Of a DNA stretch of 64,000 nucleotides, positions 46,058 to 57,380 are shown in pieces. The stretch covers positions 34,948-98,947 of the forward strand of contig JAAOMT010000460.1 in NCBI GenBank assembly GCA_016748015.1, given 5' to 3'. A model generated the notes under the pieces. The model made no database searches and was not told the origin of the DNA. It saw only the letters and a list, made by a program, of their open reading frames with translations. The DNA comes from Geosiphon pyriformis (Eukaryota > Glomeromycota > Glomeromycetes > Archaeosporales > Geosiphonaceae). Numbering within the stretch: the stretch's first letter is position 1; every line of letters starts with the position of its first letter. A program made the translations under genes and the position numbers.

Positions 46058-47332
46058 TATTATAAGGTATTTTTTTGGTGGTTATACTATGATTAATTTT
46101 TATAGCTTTTTAGATTAAATAATAATATAAAAAATTATCTAATTTTAATATGGGAATAAATATATTAGTCTCAATTAGTGCTAATTTTAATTTTATACTG
46201 GATTTCTATTTAATAGATTACTATTATTTTTTATTTAAAAATTTGAAGATTAGCTTAATGAATTTTCTCTAATTTCTAGCAAATATTGAATAATTTTTTC
46301 TAATAAGTGTTTTTTTTATTTGATTTAATGTTTTTGTGTAATATTTTTATTAAAATTGCTGTTGGTAACTGATACTATATTAGTTTTTCAAGGAAAATTT
46401 CTGTTATATTTCTATACTTCTAATTATGTCTTTCTTTGAGACTCCTACAGATATTTTTTTTATATTGTATTAATACCAAATATTTGAATTTCTTTGCTTA
46501 TAATAAAATAGTATTTTATTCTTAATAAATTAAAAAATAAATAAAATAAAAAGTAGAATTTAACAAAATTAATATTTGTAAAATAATTTTGATCAAAGAT
46601 TATTTTTTTCGAAATATAGAAAACTCATTTTAGATTTTTAAATTGACTGTTAATTTTGGTCAAAATATTATTATGAATAGTTTTTAGATAATTTTATGTA
46701 ATTAATATCCTTTTAATGTGTTTTCAATTTTGTCAAGCTTGGATTTTGTTTATGTTTTGTTGGTATATTAATGTTTTTACTGTTATTTTTATTAATAAAA
46801 AAGTGATAACAAAAAAAAGGTAATAACTTTTTAAGTTGTTCATAAGAAATTGAATATAAAAAAATATCTCTAATTTTATTGATTTTAGTATTAATAAATA
46901 TTATAATATAAAGCTTAAAAGACATACTTTCCAGCTTTTTTTGGAATTATAATCTAAAGTTTTTATTTTTATTTTATTTTTTTTGTTTAATTAACTTCTT
47001 TTTATTCTTTATTATTCTTTGTCTGTCTTTTTTTAATTAGAAAACTATTATATATATACATATTTTGAGTTATATATGATTATGTCTATTCTAATTAATT
47101 AGTAAATAATTGTTAGCTATTAAGTCTTCAGTTTGACTGTAAGTACTTCTTGACTTACTTGTTTATAATTACATTAAATTGGATGTATTTGTGTATATTT
47201 TGTATATTATTATGTATATATTATGTTTTCTAATTTTATTTATTAATTTGTGCTATTTATACTGTTATTTAATAATTAATTAATATATTATAATATTATT
47301 ATTTCTTAATTTTTGTTAATTTTTATTGAATA
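46058..47332 (-). repeat. Left (3') LTR of element E
   Basis: About 1.27 kb. Shares long blocks with 59325-60441, for instance TTTGATTTAATGTTTTTGTG at 46319 and 59588. Outer limit TATTATAAGG (ancestral TGTTAY). The limit at 47332 is set by the decayed polypurine tract. Confidence 0.7.
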
Positions 47333-48560
47333 AAATTATTTTTTTTTTAAATTAAGCTCTGTTAAAATCAATGTGTATTTTTTCAATATTGATATTTAAC
47401 ATAAAAATCTGCATATTTATTTAAACTATTTATTCTTATAAGTCTTAGAATTTATTGTTAATAAGTTTTTTAATTCTATTAAAAGTGAGTATATTTATTT
47501 TGTTTGTTAATAATACTTCTAAACAGTGTTAAAACAGCATATAAAGTTAGTATATTATCCTAAAATAGTGCTTAGAATTGCTTTTTCTAGTTAGTTCTTT
47601 GAACTTTTAGAGTTTTGTTTTGTTGAATTTTTTGCTGTTTTTCCAATTATAAATTGTTTGAAAATTTAATTGTATGATTATTATAAAGTACATATGGCAA
47701 AGAAAAACAATTAAGTTTTTTTTTTTTTAAGTATTGTACTTTTTAAAAGCTGAAATTTTTTTATAATTTTATTAATTGATATATTAATGCTTTTTTATTT
47801 CTTGTAATAAGACCTAAAATGATTTATATTTAATTTGTTTTCTTGTATGACTAGATTTTTTTTTTTATATAATATTTTAAAATTATTAAGAGTAATTTCT
47901 AATGAAAAATCATTTTTTTGTAGTAGCTAAAATAAAAGTTGAAAAGTATTTATAATATTTTTAAGTATATTTATAATAAAATAAATAAATAAATAACTTA
48001 AATAAATTATTTTTATATATAAAAATTAAAAAAATTCTTTAATAATTTAATGTTTTTGATTTTTTTAACTATTTTTAAGATTGGTTTAATTCTTTTTTAA
48101 ATATTAATGATAATATCTAAATATGATTGATTAAATTAATTGTCTTTTAAGTAATGTTTGATGATTACTAATGGCTTTAAATTTTATAAAATTTGATCAG
48201 AAAACACAATTAGTATATATGTTCTTAATTTGGATATTAACAGATCAAATAATTGTTGTTAATTGTAAATTTTTAATTAGTTATCATGTACAATTTTCTT
48301 TAAAATTTTTTTACTTAAATATAATTTATATTCTTTATTATTTAAGACATTATAGACATAGAAAAATCTATTTTATTTGTTGTCAAATTTTTTGTTTTTT
48401 TGTTTTTTTGTTTTTGTTTAGTGTAATAAAACTTTGTTTTTTATTTGTAAATAATAAGTTGTTTTGGAAATTTGCTATTATGTCAAACTTTTTATTGTTT
48501 TTGAAAATACTTAATATTATTAGTTATATATTAGTAATTGTTTTTTAGTTTTTTTAACAG
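47333..48560 (-). pseudogene. ORF3/integrase-C-terminal region of element E, unreadable
   Basis: By position this should hold ORF3 and the end of integrase. The first bases (TTAAATTAAGCTCTGTTAAAAT) resemble the start of the same region in A and C. Beyond that, protein motifs are not readable. The plus-strand frame 48171-48548 is antisense and of low complexity. Confidence 0.4.
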
Positions 48561-49960
48561 TTTGTACACTTATTTTTTAATAGCTTTTTGTAAGTTGTTC
48601 TTGTTTATTAATTCTATTAAATAGGTATTTATTATTAGTTCTATAAATAATATAACATTTTTTTTACATGCTAATTTGAATAATATAAATTTTGTAATAT
48701 AATTTTTTAATATTCAATATGTCAATAAAATTGAAGAAATAAATAAATTTTATTCTTGTTCTATTTTATTGTTTATTTTTGCTAGTAATTTACATAATAT
48801 TCTATTAAAATATTCTACTAATTTATTTGTTTATGAATAGTATAGTAACAAAAAAAGTTGTTTTATATTAAAATATTGGCTAATTTTAGTAAAAAAATTA
48901 TTTAAAAAGTAAGTTTTTTGATCTAAAAATAGCTCTTTTGAATAGCCATGTTTACAAATTAAATTTTTATATACAAAGTCAACAACTAATATAGTATTTG
49001 TGGTTTTAATGGCTCTTGTTTCTGGTTATTTTATTAAGTAGTTCATGATAACTGTAATATATTGATTTTTTTTGATAGTAATAGTTAGTAATTCTATTAA
49101 ATCAATTCTTACTTTATTAAATAGTTCTATTTTAAAAAGTTATAAAAGTTTGGTTATTCTTAATTTTTTTTTTGACATATATTACAATTGTAAATGTATT
49201 AAATAATATTAATATGTATTTTTGGCTAATAATACAGACTAGTTGTCTATTGAATTATGGTTTTTTTGTAATATCTTGTATTTGAATCCAAATATATATT
49301 ATACTTTTTTAGTTTTAATAATCATTCAAAGTAAATTATATTGATAATATTTATATAGTATATTGTTTTTAATCAGATAGTATTTAGCTTATTTTTAGAT
49401 TTTTGTTTGTTTTTTCAATAATAATTTTATTGATAATTAGAAAGTTATAAGATACTATATTAAATTTTGATGTGTTTTAGTGTTTATTTTGATTAAATAG
49501 TAAGTGGTTTTTGGTAATTATATGTATTTTATTTATAATAGACAATTTGTATCAATATTTTTGGTTTTTTTTTATAAATAATATTATCAATATAAGATTG
49601 TAATAAAATAACTCATCTAATATAATATTTTTTTAATAAGTTTTTGTTTATAAGCCAAATAAGTTTTTTGTAATCTGTAATAATATTAAAAAAGTTATGT
49701 AGTAAATATTATTTGAAATATTTTATAATTTATACAATTATAAGATATTCTATTTTATAAGCAGCATAGTTTTTTGGCTATGCTTAAGCTTCTACTAATA
49801 TATACAATTATGTGTTTTTTTTTATTCTATTGTAACAAAATAACATTTAGATCTATTTTAAAAACATTAATTATAAGTATAAATTTCTGGTAAAGTTAAA
49901 ATATACCAAGATTAAAACTTTAATAAGTCTTTGCTTTAGGTAATTAAATACTTATTTTTG
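48561..49960 (-). pseudogene. Integrase and RNase H relic of element E
   Basis: The stretch ATATTCTATTAAAATATTCT near 48815 matches the FNRxL region of the A integrase, and 48900-49110 matches its core. The RNase H region is at about 49540-49940. Stops throughout. Confidence 0.5.
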
Positions 49961-50960
49961 TTTTTTATTTTATTTTTATTTTGTATTTTTAATTAATAAT
50001 TGATTTAGATATTAAATTATTGTTAAAAAGTTTTTATAAACTTTCAGTAGTATAAAGCAAGTCTTAATAATTCTTAAAGTTCAATTAAATTTTGAGAGCA
50101 AAAAAAATTTTTAATCTTTTCAATTTTCACAAGATCAGATTTTATTCTATTCTTTTCAATAATATGTCTTAGAAAAACAAGTTGTGATTTTCTAAAAAAG
50201 CATTTTTTAGGATTAAGTTTTAGTTTAGCAGCCCAAAGTTTTTCAAAAACTTGTTATAAATATTTAAGATGCTTTTCAAATATTAACAAAAACACATTTG
50301 TATTATTTAGACAAACCACTATGAATTTTTACAAAATTCTAAAATAGATGAAATTCATTAGCTGTTAAAATATTATGAAAGCATTAGTTAATTTAAATAA
50401 CATTACATTAAATTTATAATTGCTATTTTGAATTGTAAAAATAGTTTTTTTTTAGTTATTAAGATTTATGGCTACTTGCTAATATTTATTAGCAAAATTT
50501 AGAGTTAAAAACCATTTAGATTTTCTTAGAATATTCAAAATTTTATTAATTCATAATAAAGAGTAAATATTTTTTTAACAATATTATTAAGTTTTTTATA
50601 ATTAATATAGAATTAAATTTTTCTATTTTTTTTCTATATTAAGATAACTGATAAAAATTATAAGCTTATAGAAGATTATATAAATCTATTTTCTAATATT
50701 TAATCAACTTTTTCTTTTATAAAATTATACTTGAACAATAATACTTAATAAATAAATTGCTTAATAAGTAATATATCTTCTATATAAATCTAATAATAAA
50801 CCAAGTTGGTTCAATCAAACTTATTTTTTGTGGCAAAAATATTTGAATATTTTAAAATAAGTGCTTTTAATTGTCTTTATTGTAAAATAATTCAGTGATC
50901 AAAGATTAAGCTTAATTAATTTTTCATTAATTATTTGGTAACATTCAGTACTTGGTCTTA
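49961..50960 (-). pseudogene. Reverse transcriptase relic of element E
   Basis: On the minus strand 50290-50047 reads FEKLWAAKLKLNPKKCFFRK, then FLRHIIEKNRIKSDLVKIEK, the usual sequence after the YLDD box, followed by ELKELLRLALYY. This shows E to be a Ty3/gypsy element separate from A and B. Confidence 0.7.
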
Positions 50961-51299
50961 ATGGAATTGATTTAGTTTTACAATATAGCACCAACTAAGA
51001 AAAGTCAAAAATTTCTTAGAGTTTATATTGATTAGTAATATTTATGTTCAAGTATCCTAGAATTATATTCTTAGATAAGTATATAGTTTCTTAAATAAGT
51101 TGTGAATAAATATTTCTATTGCAAATAATTATAGTATAATATATATAAATTAATAAAACTAATTAGAAATTATTTACAAAGAAGAACATGTGGCTTAAAT
51201 AAAAGATTTTTTTTGTTATTTTTTTATATATATTAAATAAATATATTTTAAATAGTAGAATTGTAATTATTTTATTAATTCAAATTATTTCTCGGTTTT

Positions 51300-51792
51300 T
51301 TTGTATTGTTTTTATATAGTTAATAAATAAATTAACTATTTCCATAAAACCAAGATCTTGAATTTTGTATTTGGTTTTTTCTAGCTTATTTTAAGTTTCA
51401 ATAGTAATTAATCTAGTAATTTAAAGTAAAAATAAAAAAATTGCTTGTGTAATTTTATTTAATTCAATCACATATAATTAATTTGATTTATTATATAATA
51501 AAACTATAAAAATTTTTATGTATTTAGAGTCCATAATTTCTTTTTAATATTAATTTTTTTCTTGGCTAAATTAGATTAAAAAATTATTTATACTATGGCT
51601 CCAGTTGGTATTTTAAATGCTATTTTTAGGTTAATTATAATAATAATAAATAGTTTTAACATTAGTGTTTAGTTTTTAAAATATTAAAAATTAAATTCAG
51701 CATTAATTAGATATGCTCACTCTGGAAAAATTCTTTGATTGTCATCAATAAAATATTTGATATTCAATTTTTGTTAAAAATTGATAGGAATA
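51300..51792 (-). pseudogene. dUTPase relic of element E
   Basis: On the minus strand NIKYFIDDNQRIFPE, then INAEFNF (motif 1, INAGYNL in A), then INLKIAFKIPTGAIV (A: INLKIALKILLGAIV). Transposon F inserted directly on its N-terminal side. The rest of the element follows after 56081. Confidence 0.6.
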
Positions 51793-51794
51793 TA

Positions 51795-51826
51795 CAGTGA
51801 ACTCTTTTTATAATTACACTTTTTGG
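51795..51826. repeat. Left terminal inverted repeat of F
   Basis: Begins CAGTGAACTCTT, close to the CAGTG start typical of Tigger elements. The partner is 56048-56079, whose outermost bases have decayed to CAATA. Confidence 0.7.
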
Positions 51827-51951
51827 TCAACACATTTGTGATGACTATAGAAAGATGGGACTATAAAAAATAATTAATATTTTATCACATAATCTATATA
51901 TCACATGATTTATATATTACATGCATAATATAATAACCAATTATATATATT

Positions 51952-53512
51952 TTATTTAAAAAAGCTATCTATTTGTAACTGTTTTTTTTCTTCTTGAACT
52001 TTGAGAACAGTATTATAAATTAATGTTTTCAAAGTTTTAAAAAAGTCTGAATCAACTTTTTTACTATACTGTTCTTCACAATAGTGCAATGTATCTTCAA
52101 GTGCAGTTTTATCTTGATGTATAGATAGTAAAAACAAAAGTTCATCTTTATCTTCACTTTCTAAATTTTTATTTGCATTAGAATTTCCACTATACTTGTT
52201 GTTAATAAGATCCACAATTTTATTCTCTGAAACATAAGTGAATAATGGTTTAAACTTGTCAATATTAATAAAGTCTATTGCCAATAGCTTGTTAATATTA
52301 ACATGCTTAATAAGAACTTGTACTTCTTGTAGAAGTTCTTGTTTAATATCTAATAGATGGGCTGGCATTTGACTATTATTCAGAATTCCCATATAATGCC
52401 AACAGTTTTGAATTGTAGTTGTTGTTACCACTGATCACGCATTAATTAGAAAGTTAACCACATCTTTTTAATGTTACTGTTGATATTAGAATCTTGCCAT
52501 TATACTGATTAATAAGATGGAAAAGAAACAATTTTTGGTATTGTGCCTTAAAGAATGCAATAATTTCTGCATTTAATAGTTGCAAATAGGATGTTGTATT
52601 GGATAGTAGGTATCTAATCATAATATTAGATAATACAGAAGGTTTTCTACCATAGAAACCAGTATTATCAAGCAATAGCAAAATTTTTTTTTTCTTGTGA
52701 TGTATTTTTTCATTTAATAAATTAAGCCATTTACTAAAAATATCAGTTTGCATCTATGCTTTTGTATTGTAATAATAAGTAATTGGAAGTGCATTCATAT
52801 TAATATTGCAAAAACATCATGGCTTTGTGGCTTTGCTAATAATTAAAAGTTGCAACTTAATGCTGCCTGTTGCATTACAAGCAAAAAGTATGGTAATTCA
52901 ATTTTTATCATGCTTAGTACCAGAAGTAGATCTTGTTGTCAAAGTTGCATTTAGTGGCATTCTAAAGAATAATGCTGTTTCATTGGCATTGTAAACATCA
53001 TTTAGATTATATTTGCTAATAATTTTATGCAGTTTCTCTTATTCTTCTGGTAAAATTTCCAAGGGAGCACTGTTTGTTTTGTTATGCATCTTAATGTGGT
53101 GCAAATTATGACGTTTTTTGAACTTTTCTAACCAATCATCTGATGCTTTAAAGTTATTTTCTTTTAGAAACTTTTCAGCAAACTTGAGAGCTTTTATTTG
53201 TAAAATTTTTCCAGTAAGAATGCAGTTGGTAGCTAGTGCTTCAAGCATTTATTCTCTCAGTGCATTATTTATTTTTGGAAACATCTCTTTCCTGTCCTTT
53301 GTCAATTGACCAAAGTTGCCAGATATATTTTTTTCAATCCATTGGTCTGATTTTGCGAGTATCTTTATTACAGTAGAACAGTCAATCTTTAGATTAAATA
53401 TTTCAATAAGTCTATTTGCTAAGTAGTCAGGATGTTCTAGTTTGTACTGGCAGAGAGCTTTTTTAGTCTCCAAGGAGATTGCTGCTTGCTTTTGGTTTAT
53501 GTTTTTTGGCAT
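51952..53512 (-). pseudogene. pogo/Tigger transposase, decayed
   Basis: Cuts and pastes the transposon at TA sites. From ATG 53512-53510: residues about 8-55 are the N-terminal helix-turn-helix (KQAAISLETKKALCQYKLEH); after a TAA at 53249 comes the CENP-B/Tc5-type second helix-turn-helix (LTGKILQIKALKFAEKFL, SDDWLEKFKKRHNLH). The DDE core follows: NDVYNANETALFF (first Asp is Asn), ILLLLDNTGFYG (second Asp kept), LQLLNAEIIAFFKAQYQ (third Asp is Asn). The C-terminal TIQNCWHYMGIL is the usual Tigger W-H-x-G-I end. In-frame stops at 53249 and 53039 and near 52754, 52850 and 52900, and a one-base shift near 52465 in an A-run, complete the decay. Total about 520 codons. Confidence 0.88.
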
Positions 53513-53785
53513 GTTAATAAGAACACACTTTTTATTATATTTTGCTTTTATAATGTGTTAATATATCTGTTATGTCTCAAATGTCATTTTGTCTTATATC
53601 TAATTAGACATGTAAGATGTTTCATGTCATATGAGATGCCTCAGATTATAAAAAATGGCCAAATTATAAAAATAAAAGTTTTAATCCAACTGTAGAATTT
53701 TAAGTACAAATAACAGATTCTTAGTAAAAAGAAACCTAATTTCAATAATGCATCTATAACACTTTTTGCCTCTTACCTCCAACTA

Positions 53786-54823
53786 ATGATCAATAATGAA
53801 GGCTGTCAATTTGATCCTCTGTATACTTGTATAATTACGTAGAAGATAGCACAATGTCATGTTGTCAAGCCTCCCAAACACAGCAACACCTATATTAATT
53901 GGAATATTGATATAAAATACTTTGCACAATGTCAGAGATATCAGAGTAAAAATCAACTGCAGTTTTTTAAAAAATGTCCTAATCATTATAAGTCATAAAA
54001 TTTGATATGTAATATATATAGGCATGCAATGGCTTCCAAATTAATATGGCCATATGTTGTTTCTAAGAAAAATTCATCTGTTGAAAGTTACTTAGAATGG
54101 GCCCAAAATAAAACAGATCCCATGTTTAGATTAAAGTATGAACAAGTCTTTTTTTATTTACAAGCAATTATTAACTTTTGCATTGGAGTTTGTTTCAATA
54201 GGTTTTCATTAAAACTTATGGCTAGACAAATGTTTGCACCAATTTGGTTTACTCGGCACCATCTTATTTACCAATTAATTGAAATTGCTGATGAAGAATA
54301 ATAGTTATAATTGAAGCCTAAAGTTTGCAAGCTGATTCAAGAAAGAATTGTAATTTCTTGATCTAAATTTTCAAATCAACATCAAAGCCATGATGCAATA
54401 CTTGAAAAATTTAACAAAACACTCAAATCATTAATTTTTTCTACACCTTTACAATGGCATTGGGAAATTGCAGTGCATAACTGTATCAAATTTGAGAGAT
54501 TGTGTACTAATCTCTTTAATGTCATCAAATATTCTAAAAGTGAAATATACAGGTCTTGTACACGTCCTAGCTTTATTACTAAATTAAATCAATTTCGAGT
54601 TCAGATAAGAAAAACACAGTTTGTAAATCCAAATGTTTTTAATCATATTTTTCATGATATTGGCCATGAATGAATATTAAGCAAAGAAATGAAAAAATTC
54701 AGTAAAATTACACAAATGAAAAGAATAGACTTTTTTAAAGCAAGACAAATTAAGAAAACATTGTTAAGTACTTGGAAACCAATTTCAGTAACAAATGAAG
54801 AAGCAGATTATCAAAAAATATAA
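53786..54823 (+). pseudogene. Second gene of transposon F, family of unknown function
   Basis: One frame (frame 2) of about 345 codons from ATG 53786 to TAA 54821-54823 with stops but no frameshift. Distinct stretches are QFDPLYTC, CHVVKPPKHSNTYINWNIDI, WPYVVSKKNSSVESYLEWAQ, LKYEQVFFYLQAIINFCIGV, MARQMFAPIWFTRHHLIYQL, LQWHWEIAVHNCIKFERL and RPSFITKLNQFRVQIRKTQF. It resembles long repetitive proteins that I recall from arbuscular mycorrhizal fungal genomes, but no function or domain name can be given. It starts 274 bp from the transposase and points away from it. It may be the C-terminal part of a larger gene; nothing upstream of 53786 is readable. G+C is higher than in the surrounding gypsy relics, matching the transposase. 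Confidence 0.6.
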
Positions 54824-56079
54824 ATCTGTTAATAAAATCACAACTATTATCTATTATTAACTCTTTAATACCTCTTTTAAGTGATCATGTTTTCAAAGCT
54901 TATCAAGTTAATCATGTGACAGCCTAATAAATATCTTTTAAGAAGTTAGAAATATATTGTATTGTGTACAGTTTTGTTTATGTTAGATTGGGTACATTAT
55001 CATTTATAATTGGTATTTTTAAAACATAATATGTTGATTCTAGGTCCGAATCTCCATTCTGCATGATTATGTTTGGATTATGAAAAACATTCAACACAGA
55101 TTTATTTGCCCCAAAAAAGGTGATTTTTAATATATCTTTAAAACTATCAGTCAAACTTTTGCTTGCTAATACTAAATATTGGTTGAATAATGAATATGAT
55201 TGCTAGTATGGAGCTCTTTTTTAATTGTGGATACCAAAGTTGGTGTAAAAATGTATTTATTAGATATATATCAGAATTTTTATGTTCTGAGTTTTATTAC
55301 TGATCACATTTCTCTTCCTAAGAAAAGGTAAATTTGAACTCTGTTTCTAGTTAATTTGCTTGAGCAATGTCCCATTAACAAACTTGTTCCCAGAAGATCC
55401 CATTGGGCCATTATTCTTATTTGTAGGTCTGTTAATTTCTTCTCCCAATACAGAAAAAAAATGATCTTGTTAGCCAAAGTTTGATCTAAAGTAACTTTAT
55501 TAATATTCGCAGCAACAGTCTCCAAAGCACTACCAGTCTCTGAAGTACCACCAATCTTCAAAGCACTAAGAGCAATAGTACTGTACTATATGTCAACTAT
55601 TATTAAAACTTTCATAATACCCACAAACAACAAACTAAATATAATAGTTTCATTATTGTCTTCTAATGATGGTGGTGGCTTATAAAGAAAAAGAGTAATT
55701 GAATATTGTAATATTTCAGAAATTTTGTTTAGTGTTCTACAATTGTTTCCAGAAACTTCTCTAATTTTTTTTATTATCATAAAAAGAATAATTTCTATTG
55801 ACAAATCGAGAAATTTTCCTAATTATACATGTCTAATTAAATATAAGATAACATCTAATGTTCATATCTAATATCATATGATTATAGTGTGACTATAGAG
55901 AATGAAAATTACTTATATTTTGCTATCATATTTGTGGGGATAGGGACTATAAGAAGATATATATAGTAAAAATGATTATAAAGAGATAATATTATATATA
56001 AATGGTTTTGGTTTTTAAAAAAATGTGATTATAAGAAAATAGTGACTATAACCAGAGGAACTATAGAGAGAGTTTATTG
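54824..56079. other. Right non-coding arm of transposon F
   Basis: Holds two minus-strand open stretches (55304-55561 and 55586-55804) without recognisable features; 55500-55570 contains a short CAAAGCACTA direct repeat. The last 200 bp carry GACTATA repeats and the terminal repeat. Confidence 0.5.
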
Positions 56080-56081
56080 TA

Positions 56082-57030
56082 TAAATACTTTTAGTGTTTG
56101 TAAGATTTTGTTTTGTGTTTTATGATCTGAATAATTTTCAGATTGAACTGTTTTTTCAAATAATTCAAACTAGAGTTAATAGTCAAAATACTATTGTAAT
56201 TAACAAAAATTAAGCAGTTTTTATACAGATAAATATTTATTTGTACAAAGTATTGTTCTTGGTTTTTTTGTGTTAGACAAAAGTTTCTAATAGTAGTTTT
56301 AAAATTTTTATAAAGGGTCTAAAAATTGTACTTAGTAATTTTTTGATAACTTCTGACAATGCTTTCTAATTTCTAATTTCTTTGGCTGTTTTGTCTTGTA
56401 TGCTTGCTTTAGTTATATTATATAACTGTTTGGTATTATATAAATAATAGTATATGTGATTTAGAGCTTTATTATAAATGATATTAAAGAGAGTTTTTTT
56501 TTTTATTTAGTTAGTAATAAGAATTATATATTAACAAGTAAGATTACATATAGCTTTTCTAATTTGTATATTAATCTAATTGTATTTATCAAGTAAAATT
56601 GTTCTACATATAATATAAGGAGTTTTGTCTCATTTTTCTGATTGTTTTGAATATTCATACATTTTTTTGTAATATTAGTTACAATAATAGTGAATGATTT
56701 GTTGGTTATTTTTATATAAAGTAACACAAACTATTATAGAAAATAGTTTTTTCTAACAAACTGAATATTGTAATCTTGATCAATAACTTTAGTAACATTA
56801 AAAGCAAGAAAAATGAAATAGTATAAAATTGGAAGTTTTATTAGTTTACACAAAAACAGGTAGTAGTTTTTTAGAGTTATTCTTGTTTTATGTAATCTAA
56901 TATGTTTCAATGGCTTTTGTTTTCAACATTTCTTCAAATTCAAACTGGGGTAAATTGTTTATATAGAAATTTTTTTATTATGTTCACATATAGCAGATAT
57001 TTGTCTTTGATATATAGTTGTAATTCTTGA
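56082..57030 (-). pseudogene. Cys-rich/dUTPase N-terminal relic of element E
   Basis: Continues element E on the other side of F. The minus-strand frame at 56524-56727 (NNQKNETKLLILYVEQFYL) matches the KKNRKWDNTSCLTCENML region of A; both lie between protease and dUTPase. Confidence 0.5.
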
Positions 57031-57380
57031 ATTGATTAATTTAAAGTAACATTTGCTTTTTCTAACCAATCATTTCTAACTAATACTTAGTATTAAATTG
57101 TATTTATAACTAATATTTTAGTAGAAATAATTATTTTATTTATGTTGAAAAGAAAGGAGTCAATTTTTTTGATTGGCATTTTCTTGGTTTTATTGATAGT
57201 AATGATAAAAATACTAATGTTTCTGTTAATTTAATAATCTAATTAATTTATTAGTTAAAAAGTAATAATGCTTTCTGTTAATTTATTGTTTAAAACCAGT
57301 TTGATAAATTTACTATCTAATTTTACTTTAATATATATGGTAGTAATTGGCTTATTTTTATTTAAAGTGTTCTGTTAAAC
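57031..57380 (-). pseudogene. Aspartic protease relic of element E
   Basis: On the minus strand IYIKVKLDSKFIKLVLNNKL, then ESIIT, matches MYIDAKVNGHFIKLILNSGL of element B. The end VLVRNDWLEKA matches ALVENDWLSKT. D-S-G has become N-N-K. Confidence 0.65.

Larger units (their letters stand above)
51795..56079 (-). mobile_element. pogo/Tigger-type DNA transposon F with a second gene
   Basis: 4285 bp between TA dinucleotides (51793-51794 and 56080-56081), the duplication made by the Tc1/mariner superfamily. The ends are imperfect inverted repeats: CAGTGAACTCTTTTTATAAT on the left; the right end, read inward, is CAATAAACTCTCTCTATAGT. Copies of GACTATA lie near both ends (51843, 51858; 55891, 55943, 56044). 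It encodes a pogo transposase (minus strand) and, divergently, a second decayed gene. It is more than twice as long as its transposase needs. Confidence 0.85.

Noticed and set aside
48171-48548. 125-codon plus-strand frame, hydrophobic
   Set aside because: It lies antisense to the pol region of element E, with F/L/I runs from T-rich DNA; no motif.
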